Below are positions 34,729 to 46,353 of a DNA stretch of 64,000 nt, piece by piece. Every line of letters starts with the position of its first letter. Positions within the stretch are counted from its first letter, which is position 1. Origin of the DNA: Agapanthus africanus (taxonomy: Eukaryota > Streptophyta > Magnoliopsida > Asparagales > Amaryllidaceae); the NCBI GenBank assembly GCA_030015575.1, contig JASDDO010000001.1, forward strand, positions 138,155,988-138,219,987. Reading direction: 5' to 3'. The position numbers were made by a program, and so were the translations under genes. Below the pieces are notes generated by a model, which did not search any database, had not been told where the DNA came from, and saw only the letters and a program-made list of their open reading frames with translations.

Positions 34729-36643
34729 CTTGTATATTACTTAATGGAAGCTTGGGATATTCACAGTTGTATTAACAGTCTTGCTCAATATAGTAGTATG
34801 CTACTTAGTTTAAATCTATCTTAATATGTGTATATGTTTCTTTTAGCATATCGCGAATACATATTGATAGAGCCCTTAGGATCTTGCTTGACTACCAGCG
34901 TTGTGATGGCAGTCACACTAGTGGGAGCTGGGTAGTCTACAAGCATATCCTTTTTTAGGTCCCTAGTCATAGGATTATCGAGACAGGGTATCGAAACTCC
35001 AGAGTAGACTAGTGTATATGCTTCTCATCCCAGCAGGGGAGATGGTCTGTCCCACAGCCATTAGTACGTTGTACTAGAGATAGTATGCAGGTGCTCGTTG
35101 GGTTATGGGTACACCGGACAAGACTCACAGGGAACTGTTGGTTGGTATTATACCCGTCGTCAGTTAACAGTTCCCAGGTGACATGAGTACAGCATCGTCC
35201 GTTGACTTGACATTGCTACTTCGTTTCGAGTGTGTTCCCATTGTTCTTAGATTGCTACCCTACCACGGCTCAAAGGAGTCGTGCAAACAGGTAGCAGTTG
35301 GGTGCAATCCTGAAGCACTTGGAGCCAGTGGCAGTTAGAAAGGATTCGTGTCTCCCGGTATTGGGAGTTGATATCGCACTGTGTCTGGAGAGCCATTACG
35401 CAAAGTCCCTGGCCAGGGCAACGGGGATTTACTGGTAGGATTTCCAGTAGCTTCTCAAGGTGTAATGGGCTTCACTCCGACACGACTTATACAGCTTTTA
35501 GGGGAGTGACGCTTGCCGCCCCCTAGGCCTGATATGCGATAGTCTTAGACGAAGAGACCTGACTGTACAGAGATTGTCACATCAAGCTCAGTAGGAGTTC
35601 GGATGGGTTTCCTCATCGGCCTTCTTATCGACATCTACTTGGGGACCGTTACGTACAGCTAGTACCGCTTGCGGCCTGTGGTTAACCCCACTGCCAGCGT
35701 AGTGTCGAGTCTTTAGAGTACCACACAGAGAGTTTCCCTGCTTCAGGCGAAATGATATAGAGGTCGTATGGTTTTACGACAGGGTTCGGACATATACGTG
35801 TACTTGTGCACGTATGATGTTCGGACAGTTTATACTAGCGGGCTTTAGTTTAAGCCAGATTCTAGTATTGGATTATTGGATTTATGCAGTCTCAGTATAT
35901 CCGTGTTTTTCGTAAATTCGGATGGGAGGGGCATTCTCGTAATTAGTCGAGAAGCTTCTAGAAGAAAGGTGACTCATTTAGATTTAATTCATTTATGAAT
36001 TAAACTAAATGAGATGGAGAGCTTATGTGTTATTTGCATTAAATGAATTAGTGACTCATGAGATGATTCATCCAAGTGAGTTAATGAAGCATTAATTGTT
36101 TTAATGACTGTTGAGATGATTCATTCATTTGTATTAAATGAAGCATGGTTGTAATTATCTCATATGATTTATTTGATAATTATTATGCTTCATAATATAT
36201 AGAAATGAGTTATATTTTCATACACATTCTCTCTCTTCAAGCTCTCCTCTTCTTCAACCTAACCCTAACCTCTCATGTGTTGAGATCCCAAGGGTTAGAA
36301 AGACTAATAGATCCTTAATCCACTTCTATATCTTCTAGGTCACTTGGATTAGCAATCCTAGCCACTTAGTTACCTCAAGTGAGAGGTTAAAGCTTGTAGA
36401 AGAAACTCTCGGGTGGATCTTCTATCATATCGAGGAGGCCGACGAGGAGGTGAATAACAAAAACAAGAAGGACTAGTATCTTGAGGTATAATTATCTATC
36501 ATAGTAGTTTAGCACTTCTAGATAGTTTGTTAGTTAGAGTTTAGCAAAGATCCGTAAAATTAGTCGATGTTAGCTTAAACAAAATGATTGTTTTACCTAT
36601 TCCGCCTCCTCGCATCTTGTAGAGTGTGTAACGTCGACTTACA
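34686..36643 (+). repeat. 3' LTR of copia A
   Basis: TGTTAG ... TTACA, 1,958 bp. Compared with the 5' copy it has many transitions and lacks 13 bp near 36220. The full LTR length is visible only here. Confidence 0.93.
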
Positions 36644-37497
36644 GTCTGTTCATTTAAGAGCATCACATATCGGGCCTAGAGGGCGGTAAATGTCCGTCCC
36701 TTAATAGCGTTATAAGTCATGCCGGAGTGTAGTCCAAAACACCCTGAGAAACTACTAGAGTATCTACCAGTAAATCTCGCTTGCCCTGGCCAGGGACTTT
36801 GTGTAATGGCTCTCCAAACATAGCGCGATGTCAACCCCAATACCGAAAGAGACGAATCATGTTTAACCACCACTGCCTCCAAGTGCTTCGGGACTGCACC
36901 CAACTACTACCTGTTTGCACGACTCAATAGAGCCGTGGTAGGGTAGTAATCTAAGAACAGTGGGAACACTCTTGAGGCGAAGTAGCAGTGTCAAGTCAAC
37001 AGACTAAGCTATACTCATATCACCTGGGAACTGATAACTGACGATAGGCCAATGAGTCCTATCCAGTGTACTCATAACCTAATGAGCACCTGCATACTAT
37101 CTCCAGTACGACGTACTGATGGCTGTGGGATAGACCATCTCCCCAGCTAGGACGAGAAGCGTACACACTAGTCTACTTTGGAGTATCGATGCCCTGTCTC
37201 GATAATCCTATGACTAGGGACCTGTATAAGGATGTGCTTGTAGACTACCCAACCCCCACAAGTGCGACTGCCATCACAACGCTGGTAGTCAAGCAAAGAT
37301 CCTAAGGGCTCTATCAATATGTACCAGCGATACGTTAAAAGAAACATATATACATATTAAGATAGATACAAACCAAGTAGCATACTACCATATTGAGCAA
37401 GACTGTTATAAATCCGTGTATATATCCCAAACATCCAAAATTTAATATACAAACTAGTACTATACAATAATGGCCTCTAGGGCATATCACACTAACA
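36644..37497 (-). repeat. Copia LTR fragment C, minus strand
   Basis: The reverse complement begins TGTTAGTGTGATATGCCCTAG at 37497 and follows the start of the A LTR for about 850 bp (U3 side), then is cut by the end of element A at 36643. No polypurine tract lies beside 37497, so it is a 5' or solo LTR. The rest should lie left of A, outside the window. Confidence 0.8.
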
Positions 37498-38100
37498 GAA
37501 GAAAGCTACAATAGAATGAAGAAAGTGAAGAATGAATCAAGTGGTGAGAACAGCAACCATGGGTGAGTTGATATCATATACTAACTCATGTAGAGACTAA
37601 ACCATGGATAAATAATAATGGTTAGGTTAATAAATATCTTCACGTAAAACAAAATTAGTGGACTTGGTCAATGGTTCCACAAGCTTCTACAAGTTTCAAT
37701 CATGTGACAATTTCCAACTAATTTGATTTACTTTAAATAAACAAAACCTTACATTATTATAAGAATGGTATGAGTCTCATACACCCATGCAGCATGTGGC
37801 ATCAAGCATGACACAAGATGTATATTAATATATATCACATATATACTAAGTGTACACTAATAAGAAAAAGAAATCATAAGTGAGCTAATATTAGTTAATG
37901 TAAGATAATATATCAAATATAAAATTATACATTAAATTATTAAATCAACACTTGATTTAATAATCCGGCTATATCACATACAACCGACTAATATCAAATG
38001 TATCAACTTGTCGAATCAACACTTGATTCGACAGCCCGGTTATACCACATATAACAGACCGATATCACATATCGCGAGAATAGAATGCGGTATCATATAC
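37498..38100. repeat. AT-rich stretch with a duplicated hairpin unit
   Basis: No coding sequence. Two hairpins 73 bp apart share the loop ACACT and the inner AATCA/TGATT. The first extends to a 12-bp stem ATTATTAAATCA (37956-37984 in all), the second to a 10-bp stem TGTCGAATCA (38009-38033). Flanks (CCGGCTATATCACATA, CCGGTTATACCACATA) show it is a tandem duplication. The left end of LTR D probably lies in or before this stretch. Confidence 0.65.
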
Positions 38101-39208
38101 GCACATTAATCTCGGTCCCGCACATATCACATATGAGCTCCTACTTCGTTTCGCTTGATCCGGGAAACCTCTGTGTAAGACTCTAAAGACTCGTCAATAC
38201 GCCGGCAGTAGGTGGTGATCATATCAGTCACCCACAAGCCGCAAGCGGTCTGCTAAACGTAACTGCCACCCGGGTCTTGAGTGATCAGAAGATCAACAAG
38301 CAAGCCTGCTCATACTTCTGCGAATCCAATAAGTAACAATACCGTACAGTCCGGTCTTTTCTTCTGATATGTCGCATATCACAGCCTGGGGGTGGTAAAC
38401 GTCAGACCCCAATAGCCTGATAAGTCATGCCGATGTGAGGCTCATAACGGTTCGAGAAACTACTGATAACACTTGCCTATAGATCTCAGCAACTCTGGCC
38501 AGGGATTTCCTGCTATGGCCAATCAAGCATAGCGCAACATCAACCCCCAATATCGGGAGAGAATAATCCCCTCCTATCGCTCATTGCCTCCATGTGACTC
38601 GGGAATGTACCCAAAAACCACCGTTTTGCACGATCTCTTGAACGTGGTATGGTGGAAATCAAAGCACAGTGGGAATCACACAAGACTCTATGTCGATTTC
38701 GGGTCTACAGACTAACCTGTACTAGTGTCACCAAAGAACTGCCATATGACGTGAGGTATAATACCATCTAGGAGTTCTCGGCGAGTCCTTCCAGTGTGCC
38801 CAGTCTCCACTGAGCACCTGTATACCTTCTCTGATGTCAAACACCAATGGATGTGGGATCATCCATCGCCCATCATATGGGTCGAGAAGCGTATACGCTA
38901 GTCTACTCTGGAATATCGATGCCCCGTCTCGATACTCCCATGACAAGGAACTTTTGAAGGATGTACTTACCGACTACCTCTGCCCTACTAGTATGATCTG
39001 CATCACAATCCTGGTAGTCAAGTACTCATCCTATGGGCTTTATCAACATGTAATAGAGAGACAATAAGTGTATATGTTAAGATAAAGAGCAACCAGATAG
39101 TATACTATCATGTCGAGCAAGAAACTCCTTCCTATATATGTCCAAGCATCCATTATAATATACATCACATGTATAATAATGTCCTCTAGGGCATACATAT
39201 AACTAACA
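38050..39208 (-). repeat. 3' LTR of copia D, left end uncertain
   Basis: Shares blocks with LTR B and C (GACTCTAAAGACTCGTCAATAC, GTCTCGATACTCCCATGAC) in the same orientation, and ends CTAACA at 39208. The left boundary could be as far as 37498. Confidence 0.7.
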
Positions 39209-40221
39209 ATCTCCCACTTGCACTAAGGCCATTTGCTGTAGTATCTCATACCCAACGTTCCGATAAAAGTCTCTCTAGGGAATGGCCTCTGTGAGTGGAT
39301 CCGCTATGTTATCCTTCACGCCAACTTTCCTAACCTCGATCCCCTGGAGATCAACCATCTCCTTGATCAGGTGATACTATCCTCAGAATATATCTGGATC
39401 GATGATGGGACCGGTGTTCCTAGGTCAAAGCCATAACTCCATTGTTGTTACAATAACAGTTATTGGACGCTCAATGGTAGGAACCATGTTCATCTCATAA
39501 ACAAGAATTATTCAGACATCCACTTTGGTAGCATCATTGGTAGCGATGTATTCAGCCTTTATCGTCTAGTTTGGCACGGTATATAGCTTGGAACACTTCC
39601 AACATACTGTCCCTCCACTAAGGGTAAAGACAAAGCCCGTGACAGACTTTCAGTCATCCTTATCACTCTGGAAGCTCGAATTGGGAAAGGACTCCCACTG
39701 GAGTTCACCATTACCAAAACCCCAAGAACATTTCTTCAGTGCTTCTCAAGTACTTAAGAATGTCCTTCACAGTTGTCCAGTGATTCTCCTAAGATCCGAT
39801 TTATTTCTAATCACTACACCTAGTGAGTTAGCTACATCTGCTATGGTACATAATATCGCATACATGATAGAGCCTACTTCCGAAGCATAGGGTATCCTTT
39901 GCACGCGAGCTCTCCCTGAATCAGTCTTGGAAGACTTCTTTTTGGAGAGAGTGATTCTTGAGTAAGTGGGCAAACCACCATGCTTAGAATTTTCCATACT
40001 AAATCCCTTTAGTATGGTGTTAATGTATCTGGATTTGGGACACTCCCAACATCCACTTAGATCTATCATCATAGATCTTAAACCACAAGATGTAGTAGGT
40101 ATCATCCAGATCTTTCATGGAGAATCCTCGGGATAAGAGGAGCTTGACCGAGTAGGTTCATCTACCTTTTTGATAAAGTCAAACACTTTGACTGCCGCAT
40201 CAAAACAGATGTTCCAATACC
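39209..40221 (-). pseudogene. Copia D RNase H and RT relics, 3' part
   Basis: The best fragment is 40105-39767 (113 codons), with RYINTILKGFSMENSKHG and PYASEVGSIMYAILCT. These match the RT to RNase H linker of A at about 33860-34050. The rest has frameshifts. Broken at 40222 by the insertion of E. Confidence 0.8.
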
Positions 40222-40226
40222 GCGAT

Positions 40227-41951
40227 TGTTCATACAAGAATATTGTATTTTATACCGCCCATTCTTACGCTCGTTTTTTTATCGGTAGGTACTCTTGAGC
40301 CGTGTTTGCTAGTTAAATGCAGGATACTAGTTCTCAGCTCTAAACAGTGAAATTCATGGAATAGCACGACAAATTCCGGATTACTGCCAACCACAGATAA
40401 AACACGAGTCTCCGCTCTCTATCCGTGTTGCCGCACACCAGTTTAAGGGACAAAATGGCAAATCGATGTCATTTTCATGCACAAAGCTCAATGGCAACAC
40501 AAGATCCAACATATCTACGCGGAGCTCAAGAAAATCATGGCAAAAGATCCACATCACATCACCTTTTTGATATGCTGAAATTCTGGAAACATTGTGAAGA
40601 GATTTTGAGAAAAAACATATACCACACTAAAGAGTACAGATAACCAGGGCACACGACAAAAGATGAAGGCCCAAGCCCTCTTTATGGCCGCGATTCCGCG
40701 GCATAAGCATGCTTAGGCCGCGAAACCGCGGCCATACAGGCTTGTCAGTTGATCAATTTTAGGGGCAGTTTGGTAATTTTATATAGTGCCAGAATATTGC
40801 CCTAGGTTCTCTGTTTCCTGCCTATAAATAGCCCAGAACTTGCCAAGCCAATGGTGTTCTTTTTCATGCCCACTTTTTGTTAGTTTTAGTTTACTTCTTC
40901 TTCTTCTTCATTCTTTTCTCCATGAAATTGTTGTGAGAGCTTTTGAGTGGATGTTAAATGAAGATGAGAGTTTTTGTATCATTCTTTTGCTTAGTTTCCC
41001 CCTTGAGCTCTCTACCTTAACTTGATCTTGCAACCTCTTAAGTGAGCTTGCAAGATTAAGCTTTGGTCATTGATCTCAAGGGGTTGTATCATTTTGTTCT
41101 CTCTTTTGTGCTTAATTCTCCATGAGTTCTTTGCCTTTTCTTGATCTTGCAACCTCTTAAGTGAGCTTGCATGTTTAAGATTTGGTTATTAAACTCATGT
41201 CTTATATTTGGTTCTATGGTTCTTGTTGTTATTTTTTTGCTTATTTCTTTCTTGCTTTTTATTACCTTGCTTTACTTTCATGCACCTAAATTCCATGGAC
41301 TTTTAATTACTTGTTTGTAATCTTTTCTTTTCTTTGTTTATCTTTTCTTTTGCTCTTTTTGGTTCGTTTTGTGAATGGTTGTAATATGTGTTGTTAAGAA
41401 TGAATACGATATTGTAAGTTAATGTTTCTTTGCTCATTTCCTTTTCCCGTTATTTTCCTTTGAACTCCGCCCAAATATTACGCAACCGCTCCGTTAGGCA
41501 TCCTGCCCTACCAAGGTAACGGTGATTCCTAAACGCGACCGGTTGCGTTCGGTTTGGCCGGAGGCGAAAGCAAGAGACAAGAACGGAAGGAAAAGGGTAA
41601 ATAAGCCGGATTCCACGAATACCGTGCTTAAATCCCCTAATCCACGTTGTTGCCGATTGCTCTAGCTTCAATTGGTCAAGACTCGACTCAAAGGTTTTGA
41701 GTACGGATTTCCTTAGCTTACACTTTCGTATCTTTTTCTTAACAACTTTATACTTGCATATAAAACACATAGGTTAGATTTGAACAAACATATACAAATT
41801 CTTCATTGACTCGTCTAAAACTCGAACGGACATACAACCATCTCCCTGTGGATCGACCCGTGCTCAACCGGCTAGCTGCATAGCGACACCGTCCTGATCG
41901 CGGTTATACTTTAGAACTTTGAACATCCGACACGCCAAAAGCGTTCGATCA
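40227..41951 (+). repeat. 5' LTR of element E
   Basis: TGTTCATAC ... GATCA, 1,725 bp. It holds a TATA box at 40823 (CTATAAATAG) and GGCCGCG-containing inverted repeats near 40685-40735. Confidence 0.93.
40823..40830 (+). promoter_or_regulatory. TATA box of LTR E
   Basis: TATAAATA after CTGCC, about 600 bp into the LTR. The same box is present in the 3' copy near 46950. Confidence 0.6.
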
Positions 41952-41953
41952 AA

Positions 41954-41971
41954 TGGTGCCGTTGCCGGGGA
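41954..41971 (+). other. Primer binding site, tRNA-Asp type
   Basis: TGGTGCCGTTGCCGGGGA, one base off the complement of the 3' end of plant tRNA-Asp (TGGCGCC...). This site is typical of Athila elements. Confidence 0.88.
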
Positions 41972-43050
41972 GACGGTAACGTATTTTCTTTCTTGTTATT
42001 CGGGTTAATATTCTTTTATATATATATATATAAAATATAATAAAAACAAAAAAAATCTTTTGTTATTTTTGATCATTTTTGTGTGCAAGTGTGCAGATTT
42101 TTGCGGATTTGCAAACTGCAATTGTAGGGAGCAAAGTGTACGTTCAAGATTAAGGTGATTATGAAGTATAGTGCCAAAGATCCGGGAAGTTTGACCCGCA
42201 CAAGCAAACTTTTCAAGCTTACCGGAATTGATTCAACGGGGGTTTCCTAACTCAAAAACTTAACGGTACATATTTCTTAAACACCTTCTTCTCAAATCCG
42301 ATGCATCCAATATACTATTCTTTGCAGGATTCTTTGCAAGTTCGCTAGCAAATGCTAAAAATTGACTAAACTGTATTTGTTGCAGTGCCGTGCTTAAACT
42401 AAAAAAAAAACGATTGTTTGATTCTTTATAGAATTTTTATTGAATTGCGCATTGCATACATTAATACGGACTTAAGGGCAAGCGAACCCCACAACATACG
42501 GTAAAGGATTTCATCACATTTTTCGTGGCTCACAAATCACGAACTTGAGCATAACGTTTACCCGCACAAACTTTAAAAGAAACTAGACTTTAAGCCTTAA
42601 GGATTTCGCGCTCACTAGGAGAAGTTAACTGTGTTTAGAACCTTGCTTAACGGTACATTGTTTACGGGGTGTCTAGGAAAGTGTTAACGGCGAAACCGTC
42701 AAAAGAGAAAGGGTTATTTAATTAAGGACCTTCGCGAAAGCGTCGGAAAACCTCCCCTTATCTCTGCATTTACCTGGCCTCGTGATCAGTGTATCTTGAG
42801 CCCGTTTCTCGACACAGTTTTACTTCGACAATCAAGTTCTGGAGCAGGTCTAGTTGACCTAGGTGAACCCTAAAACGATTAGGTGTGTGGTATTTTTGTG
42901 CCGTGATTGTTTTTGGTCCAGATTCTTTTTGTGTGTATATTTCAATCTTTTGTTAATAGCTAACTAAAAAAATTTAAAAAAAATAAAAATAAAATCACAT
43001 TCTCTTTTCCCCTCCTTTTCTCTGCCTTTCTTTCTTTCTCTCTTCATAAC
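41972..43050 (+). other. Leader of element E with copia-like cassette
   Basis: Non-coding. 42625-42790 matches the cassette of copia A (30395-30580), best over GGTTATTTAATTAAGGA, CGAAAG and AAAACCTCCC. The stems are changed but paired: ACGG/CCGT (42687-42699), GGGTT/AACCT (42711, 42749), CGC-GAAA-GCG (42733-42742). A long pyrimidine tract (about 43000-43045) precedes the ORF start, as before gag in A. Confidence 0.7.
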
Positions 43051-44268
43051 ATGGGTACCCCACCTCGCAAAACTCTTGCCGAACTTTGGTACCCACAACC
43101 AGACATTACTTCCTACGGTTCTTGCTTTGGCCGAACATCGAGCGACCCCTCCATGCCCAAAATGTCATTGAAAGATCGCATAGATGCGTCTAGGACAAAC
43201 ACTTGCCCTCCGTATTCCACTTTGTATCAACCTTTTCAACCTCCCGCACCTGCTTATGTTGATACCCCTTTTGCATGTCGTCCTTTGTCCATCGCTGAAC
43301 GTATTGAACAATCTCATAGCCGATCTTTCACTCCTTTCACCACTTCAAATTCTTGGGATCAACAATTCCATTCACCTTCGTATCCAAATGTTGATCCTAC
43401 CCCTGTCCAGCCATTCAATTCCTACCAGTCCTACCCGACTTTTACACCTTCCCTAGACATTGCTTTTGAACCGTCATTTGGGAGTTTCCAGTACCAAAAC
43501 AACTTTGAATCTTTTACTGAAACCCCTTCACAACCCATGTCTAGTCTGGAACAGTCATTGGAAGACTTTAGGGTAGCGTCGTACCCACAGATGATGGATT
43601 TGAATGCTTCCATGGCTGCCCTCATACAACCTAGTGACCCGGTAGCTAGTTTTCAACTAGCTCCAAATTTTCCAATGTATGAAGAGGCGGTAGGACAGGT
43701 TGAGAATTTGAGCGGAGAGAGTGAGCCATATACCCTTCCAAATCAAACCTACCCATTTCAACTTGAATCCCACAACTCCTGTTTTGAAAGTCTATCGAGT
43801 GTCCCAAATGATTTATCAATTGAAGATAGAACAGATAATGAGTTGTGTGACCTTGTAGTGTTTGATTTGCCCGATTGTGAAGGGTCCCTTTCGAGTGAAA
43901 CCGCACCCAACCCTTTTGACCTTTACACCTCCATCCTAGAACCTGAATTGATTAATATCCATACTTTTGTTGAGGTGTCTGAGAATATTGATTTTCACTT
44001 GATTAAGGATATTGACGCCGGGAATATTTTGGATGATGAACCTGTAAATTTGGCAGAGTTTTTCTCTCCAATTCATCATCCCGAGTCATTAACTGTTTTT
44101 CCCGAACCCCATATGCGTCTTGATTTTGATGAAATTTGCATGGATAAGCTGAATTTTGAGGAAACTTTTGAGCATATTTTTGAGGATGAACCGGTTTTAA
44201 TTGATGATTCGGATTGTCCAATTCATCCTGTTCCTTTCATTGACTGTGTGCACCTTCCCGAACCCTAA
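43051..44268 (+). CDS. Orphan ORF of element E, 405 aa, unknown function
   Basis: Intact from ATG (context AACATGGG) to TAA. I do not recognise it. The N part is rich in Pro, Ser, Tyr and Phe and holds two copies of a short motif (SLKDRIDASRT and SIAERIEQSHS, about 40 residues apart). The C half is acidic (repeated FD, ED, DD). No zinc knuckle, protease, RT or membrane segment is visible. The start MGTPPRKTLAELWYP has a faint likeness to Athila gag N-termini, so a reduced gag is one possibility. The LTRs differ by about 3 percent, yet this frame has no stop, unlike every pol in the window, which hints at selection or recent activity. A gag-like or packaging role is inference only. Confidence 0.7.
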   Translation: MGTPPRKTLAELWYPQPDITSYGSCFGRTSSDPSMPKMSLKDRIDASRTNTCPPYSTLYQPFQPPAPAYVDTPFACRPLSIAERIEQSHSRSFTPFTTSNSWDQQFHSPSYPNVDPTPVQPFNSYQSYPTFTPSLDIAFEPSFGSFQYQNNFESFTETPSQPMSSLEQSLEDFRVASYPQMMDLNASMAALIQPSDPVASFQLAPNFPMYEEAVGQVENLSGESEPYTLPNQTYPFQLESHNSCFESLSSVPNDLSIEDRTDNELCDLVVFDLPDCEGSLSSETAPNPFDLYTSILEPELINIHTFVEVSENIDFHLIKDIDAGNILDDEPVNLAEFFSPIHHPESLTVFPEPHMRLDFDEICMDKLNFEETFEHIFEDEPVLIDDSDCPIHPVPFIDCVHLPEP

Positions 44269-46314
44269 CCGATACCCTTCCTCAATCACTTCCCCACATC
44301 CTTTCCGTCGTTTCGCCCTTGCAAGAAACAGTATCACTTTCATTTCATATGTCTGGTTTACCAAGTTCGGCGTACCCATAGTTTCTCACGAATCTTGAGG
44401 GATTTGACCCCATTTCTCGCCATATTGATAGATTAGTACAATACATCTTTTCACATCGATCATTACAGATTGTACTAATTTATTCAATCCATTTCCACCC
44501 TCAAGTTCATATTCCACTTCTTTCTCCCTTCCGCCATTCTTCTTCTCATATACCGAGACCGTATCCCGTTTCTATCTCCATACGGTCTCGCGTATTCTCC
44601 ATTTCTTACCTCTCTGCATTCTTTCACCAACCAGCATATTATAGAGATAAAATCTTTGAATGGTTGGTATTAACTTTTGGCCTGTGTAAGGCCTTGTATA
44701 GATTGATACTATTCTCTTCCCCCCTAATCCTGAACTTCAACGCTTAACAGTGGAAACACTGTTTTACTTAAGTTTGGGGGGGGAACCTTTTTGTATATAT
44801 TTTTTGTTTCCCTTTTTGTTTTGTATATAATTTGTTTCTAGGGAGCGCCGACAATTTTGACCCTCTTGGTGTAGCCTGACAGTGAGGGCACTGTCAAGTT
44901 TAAGTTTGGGGGTGTGCTCGGTAAGCTTTCTACCTTCGCATTCATTTGTATATTTTGCATTTGCATACCTATTTAAAAATCCATAAAAATCAGAAAATTT
45001 TCTAAAAACATAAAAACTTTTTGTCAAGTTAGCTAGTGGGAGAATTCTTATTCAACATTTCGACGGTTTTGTTTGATAAGATAAGAATAACTAAATCTTA
45101 TTTTTAGATTTTGAAAACATGAAAGATAACTCTCCTTTGAAGTTAACTATAGCCGATATACGTCTTTACATCACACTACACGTGTCGTGAGTTTTGGAAA
45201 TTAGATGAAAAGTCTATTATGTCTAAAAACTTTTAAATGGATAAATGATTTTCTGAGAATCAAATAGGTTTGTTCTGAAATAAGTAATATCAAGAATAGT
45301 TTATGAAGTGAAGCGAAAATGAAGGAATGTTATTGATACCTTAATTGGAACTAATTCTGAAAAATAACCCATCTGGAACTTGATTGGAATGATTACACAC
45401 CTAACCCACTAAAACACGTCTTTTATCCAAAAAATAACTGAACTGCCGGTTATATCTCCGTTCGTATTGAATCATCATGATTTTCACGCTAAATTGTCTT
45501 TTGTTTTTGGGCCTAGGTAACTTGAGTAATTAAGTTCGCTGGGGTGTCTCTACACCTAATGCTCTAAAGCCAACTGGTTTGGGTGCATTGGCCCAAAGCT
45601 GTTAAGAAGCCTAGAAAGTCCAGATTAAAACAAAGTCAAGCAAGTGTTCTCTCTGAGTTAAAATTCCTAACTGTTCTTTGTGTGAGAATAATCTTGACAA
45701 AAGACAGGTTTTTATAAAAAATATTTCTAGCGGAGATATGAAGGTTTTATTCTATGATAAAGACTATTGCACTTTCACAGAGGTGTGTATGAAATGAAAA
45801 CAAGAAAAAGGTGGAGTGAAAAATAAGACCTAGTTTCCTGTTAGGGAAGATAGAAATTCTGAAGTTGAAACTTTGCTGGAAAACGAAACTTGAAAAATAC
45901 TTAACTCTTTATAAACTTATGTGATCCTTTTAAAATTTTTATCTGGGCTTTATTGTGTGACATGATGACTTTAATCGATCTTTCTGGAACTTAACGACAC
46001 TATTTGCACTGCACGTAAAGAAATATAAAATCTTTAGTTAAATAAGAAGCGAGGTGTGAAAAATAAGGGTTCGATAGTCTAGACTTAGGATCATAGAATT
46101 GTTATTTTCTGAAACAAAATTTTAGGGTTTGAATCATAGTTATTTCGCAAAACTAGTTTGACTGGATTTTGTGGGTAGCATCCGCTGAAAACCCTCAGGA
46201 GACAACACTCCTCCTACTAGAGACACCTAGAGGTTTAACGGCTTGCTGCACATGCTCAGTGCAATCGCGTTCCCTGCGAAAGTGAGGTTAGGATTCTTTT
46301 TTGTGAATAATTGG
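44269..46314 (+). other. Non-coding 3' part of element E
   Basis: No supported gene. The proximal part has strong inverted repeats: ATTAGTACAAT/ATTGTACTAAT (44432, 44469), CGAGACCGTA/TACGGTCTCG (44554, 44581), ACCAACCA/TGGTTGGT (44626, 44661). Two internal copies of the hairpin plus tract module lie at 44746-44784 and 44877-44912. From about 45000 to 46300 I see only AT-rich sequence. Confidence 0.6.
44746..44912 (+). repeat. Two internal hairpin plus polypurine-tract modules
   Basis: AACAGTG-GAAA-CACTGTT then TTAAGTTTGGGGG; and TGACAGTG-AGGG-CACTGTCA then TTAAGTTTGGGGG. They copy the tract at the real 3' end (46337-46350), which also follows a hairpin. Confidence 0.8.
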
Positions 46315-46353
46315 TTTTGCTCGGGACGAGCAAAAGTTAAGTTTGGGGGTATT
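46315..46353 (+). other. Terminal hairpin and polypurine tract of element E
   Basis: Arms TTTTGCTCG (46315) and CGAGCAAAA (46327) with loop GGA, then GTTAAGTTTGGGGGTATT up to the LTR start at 46354. Confidence 0.85.

Larger units (their letters stand above)
16607..36643 (+). mobile_element. Ty1/copia element A, plus strand, hosts element B
   Basis: 5' LTR remnant 16607-18413, tRNA-Met primer site, split leader, gag-PR-IN-RT-RNase H in copia order (30681-34728), polypurine tract, and 3' LTR 34686-36643. The leader is interrupted by B at 19976-30207. By eye the LTR copies differ at several percent of sites and by one 13-bp deletion, so it is clearly older than B. The left target duplication cannot be seen. 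Confidence 0.9.
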
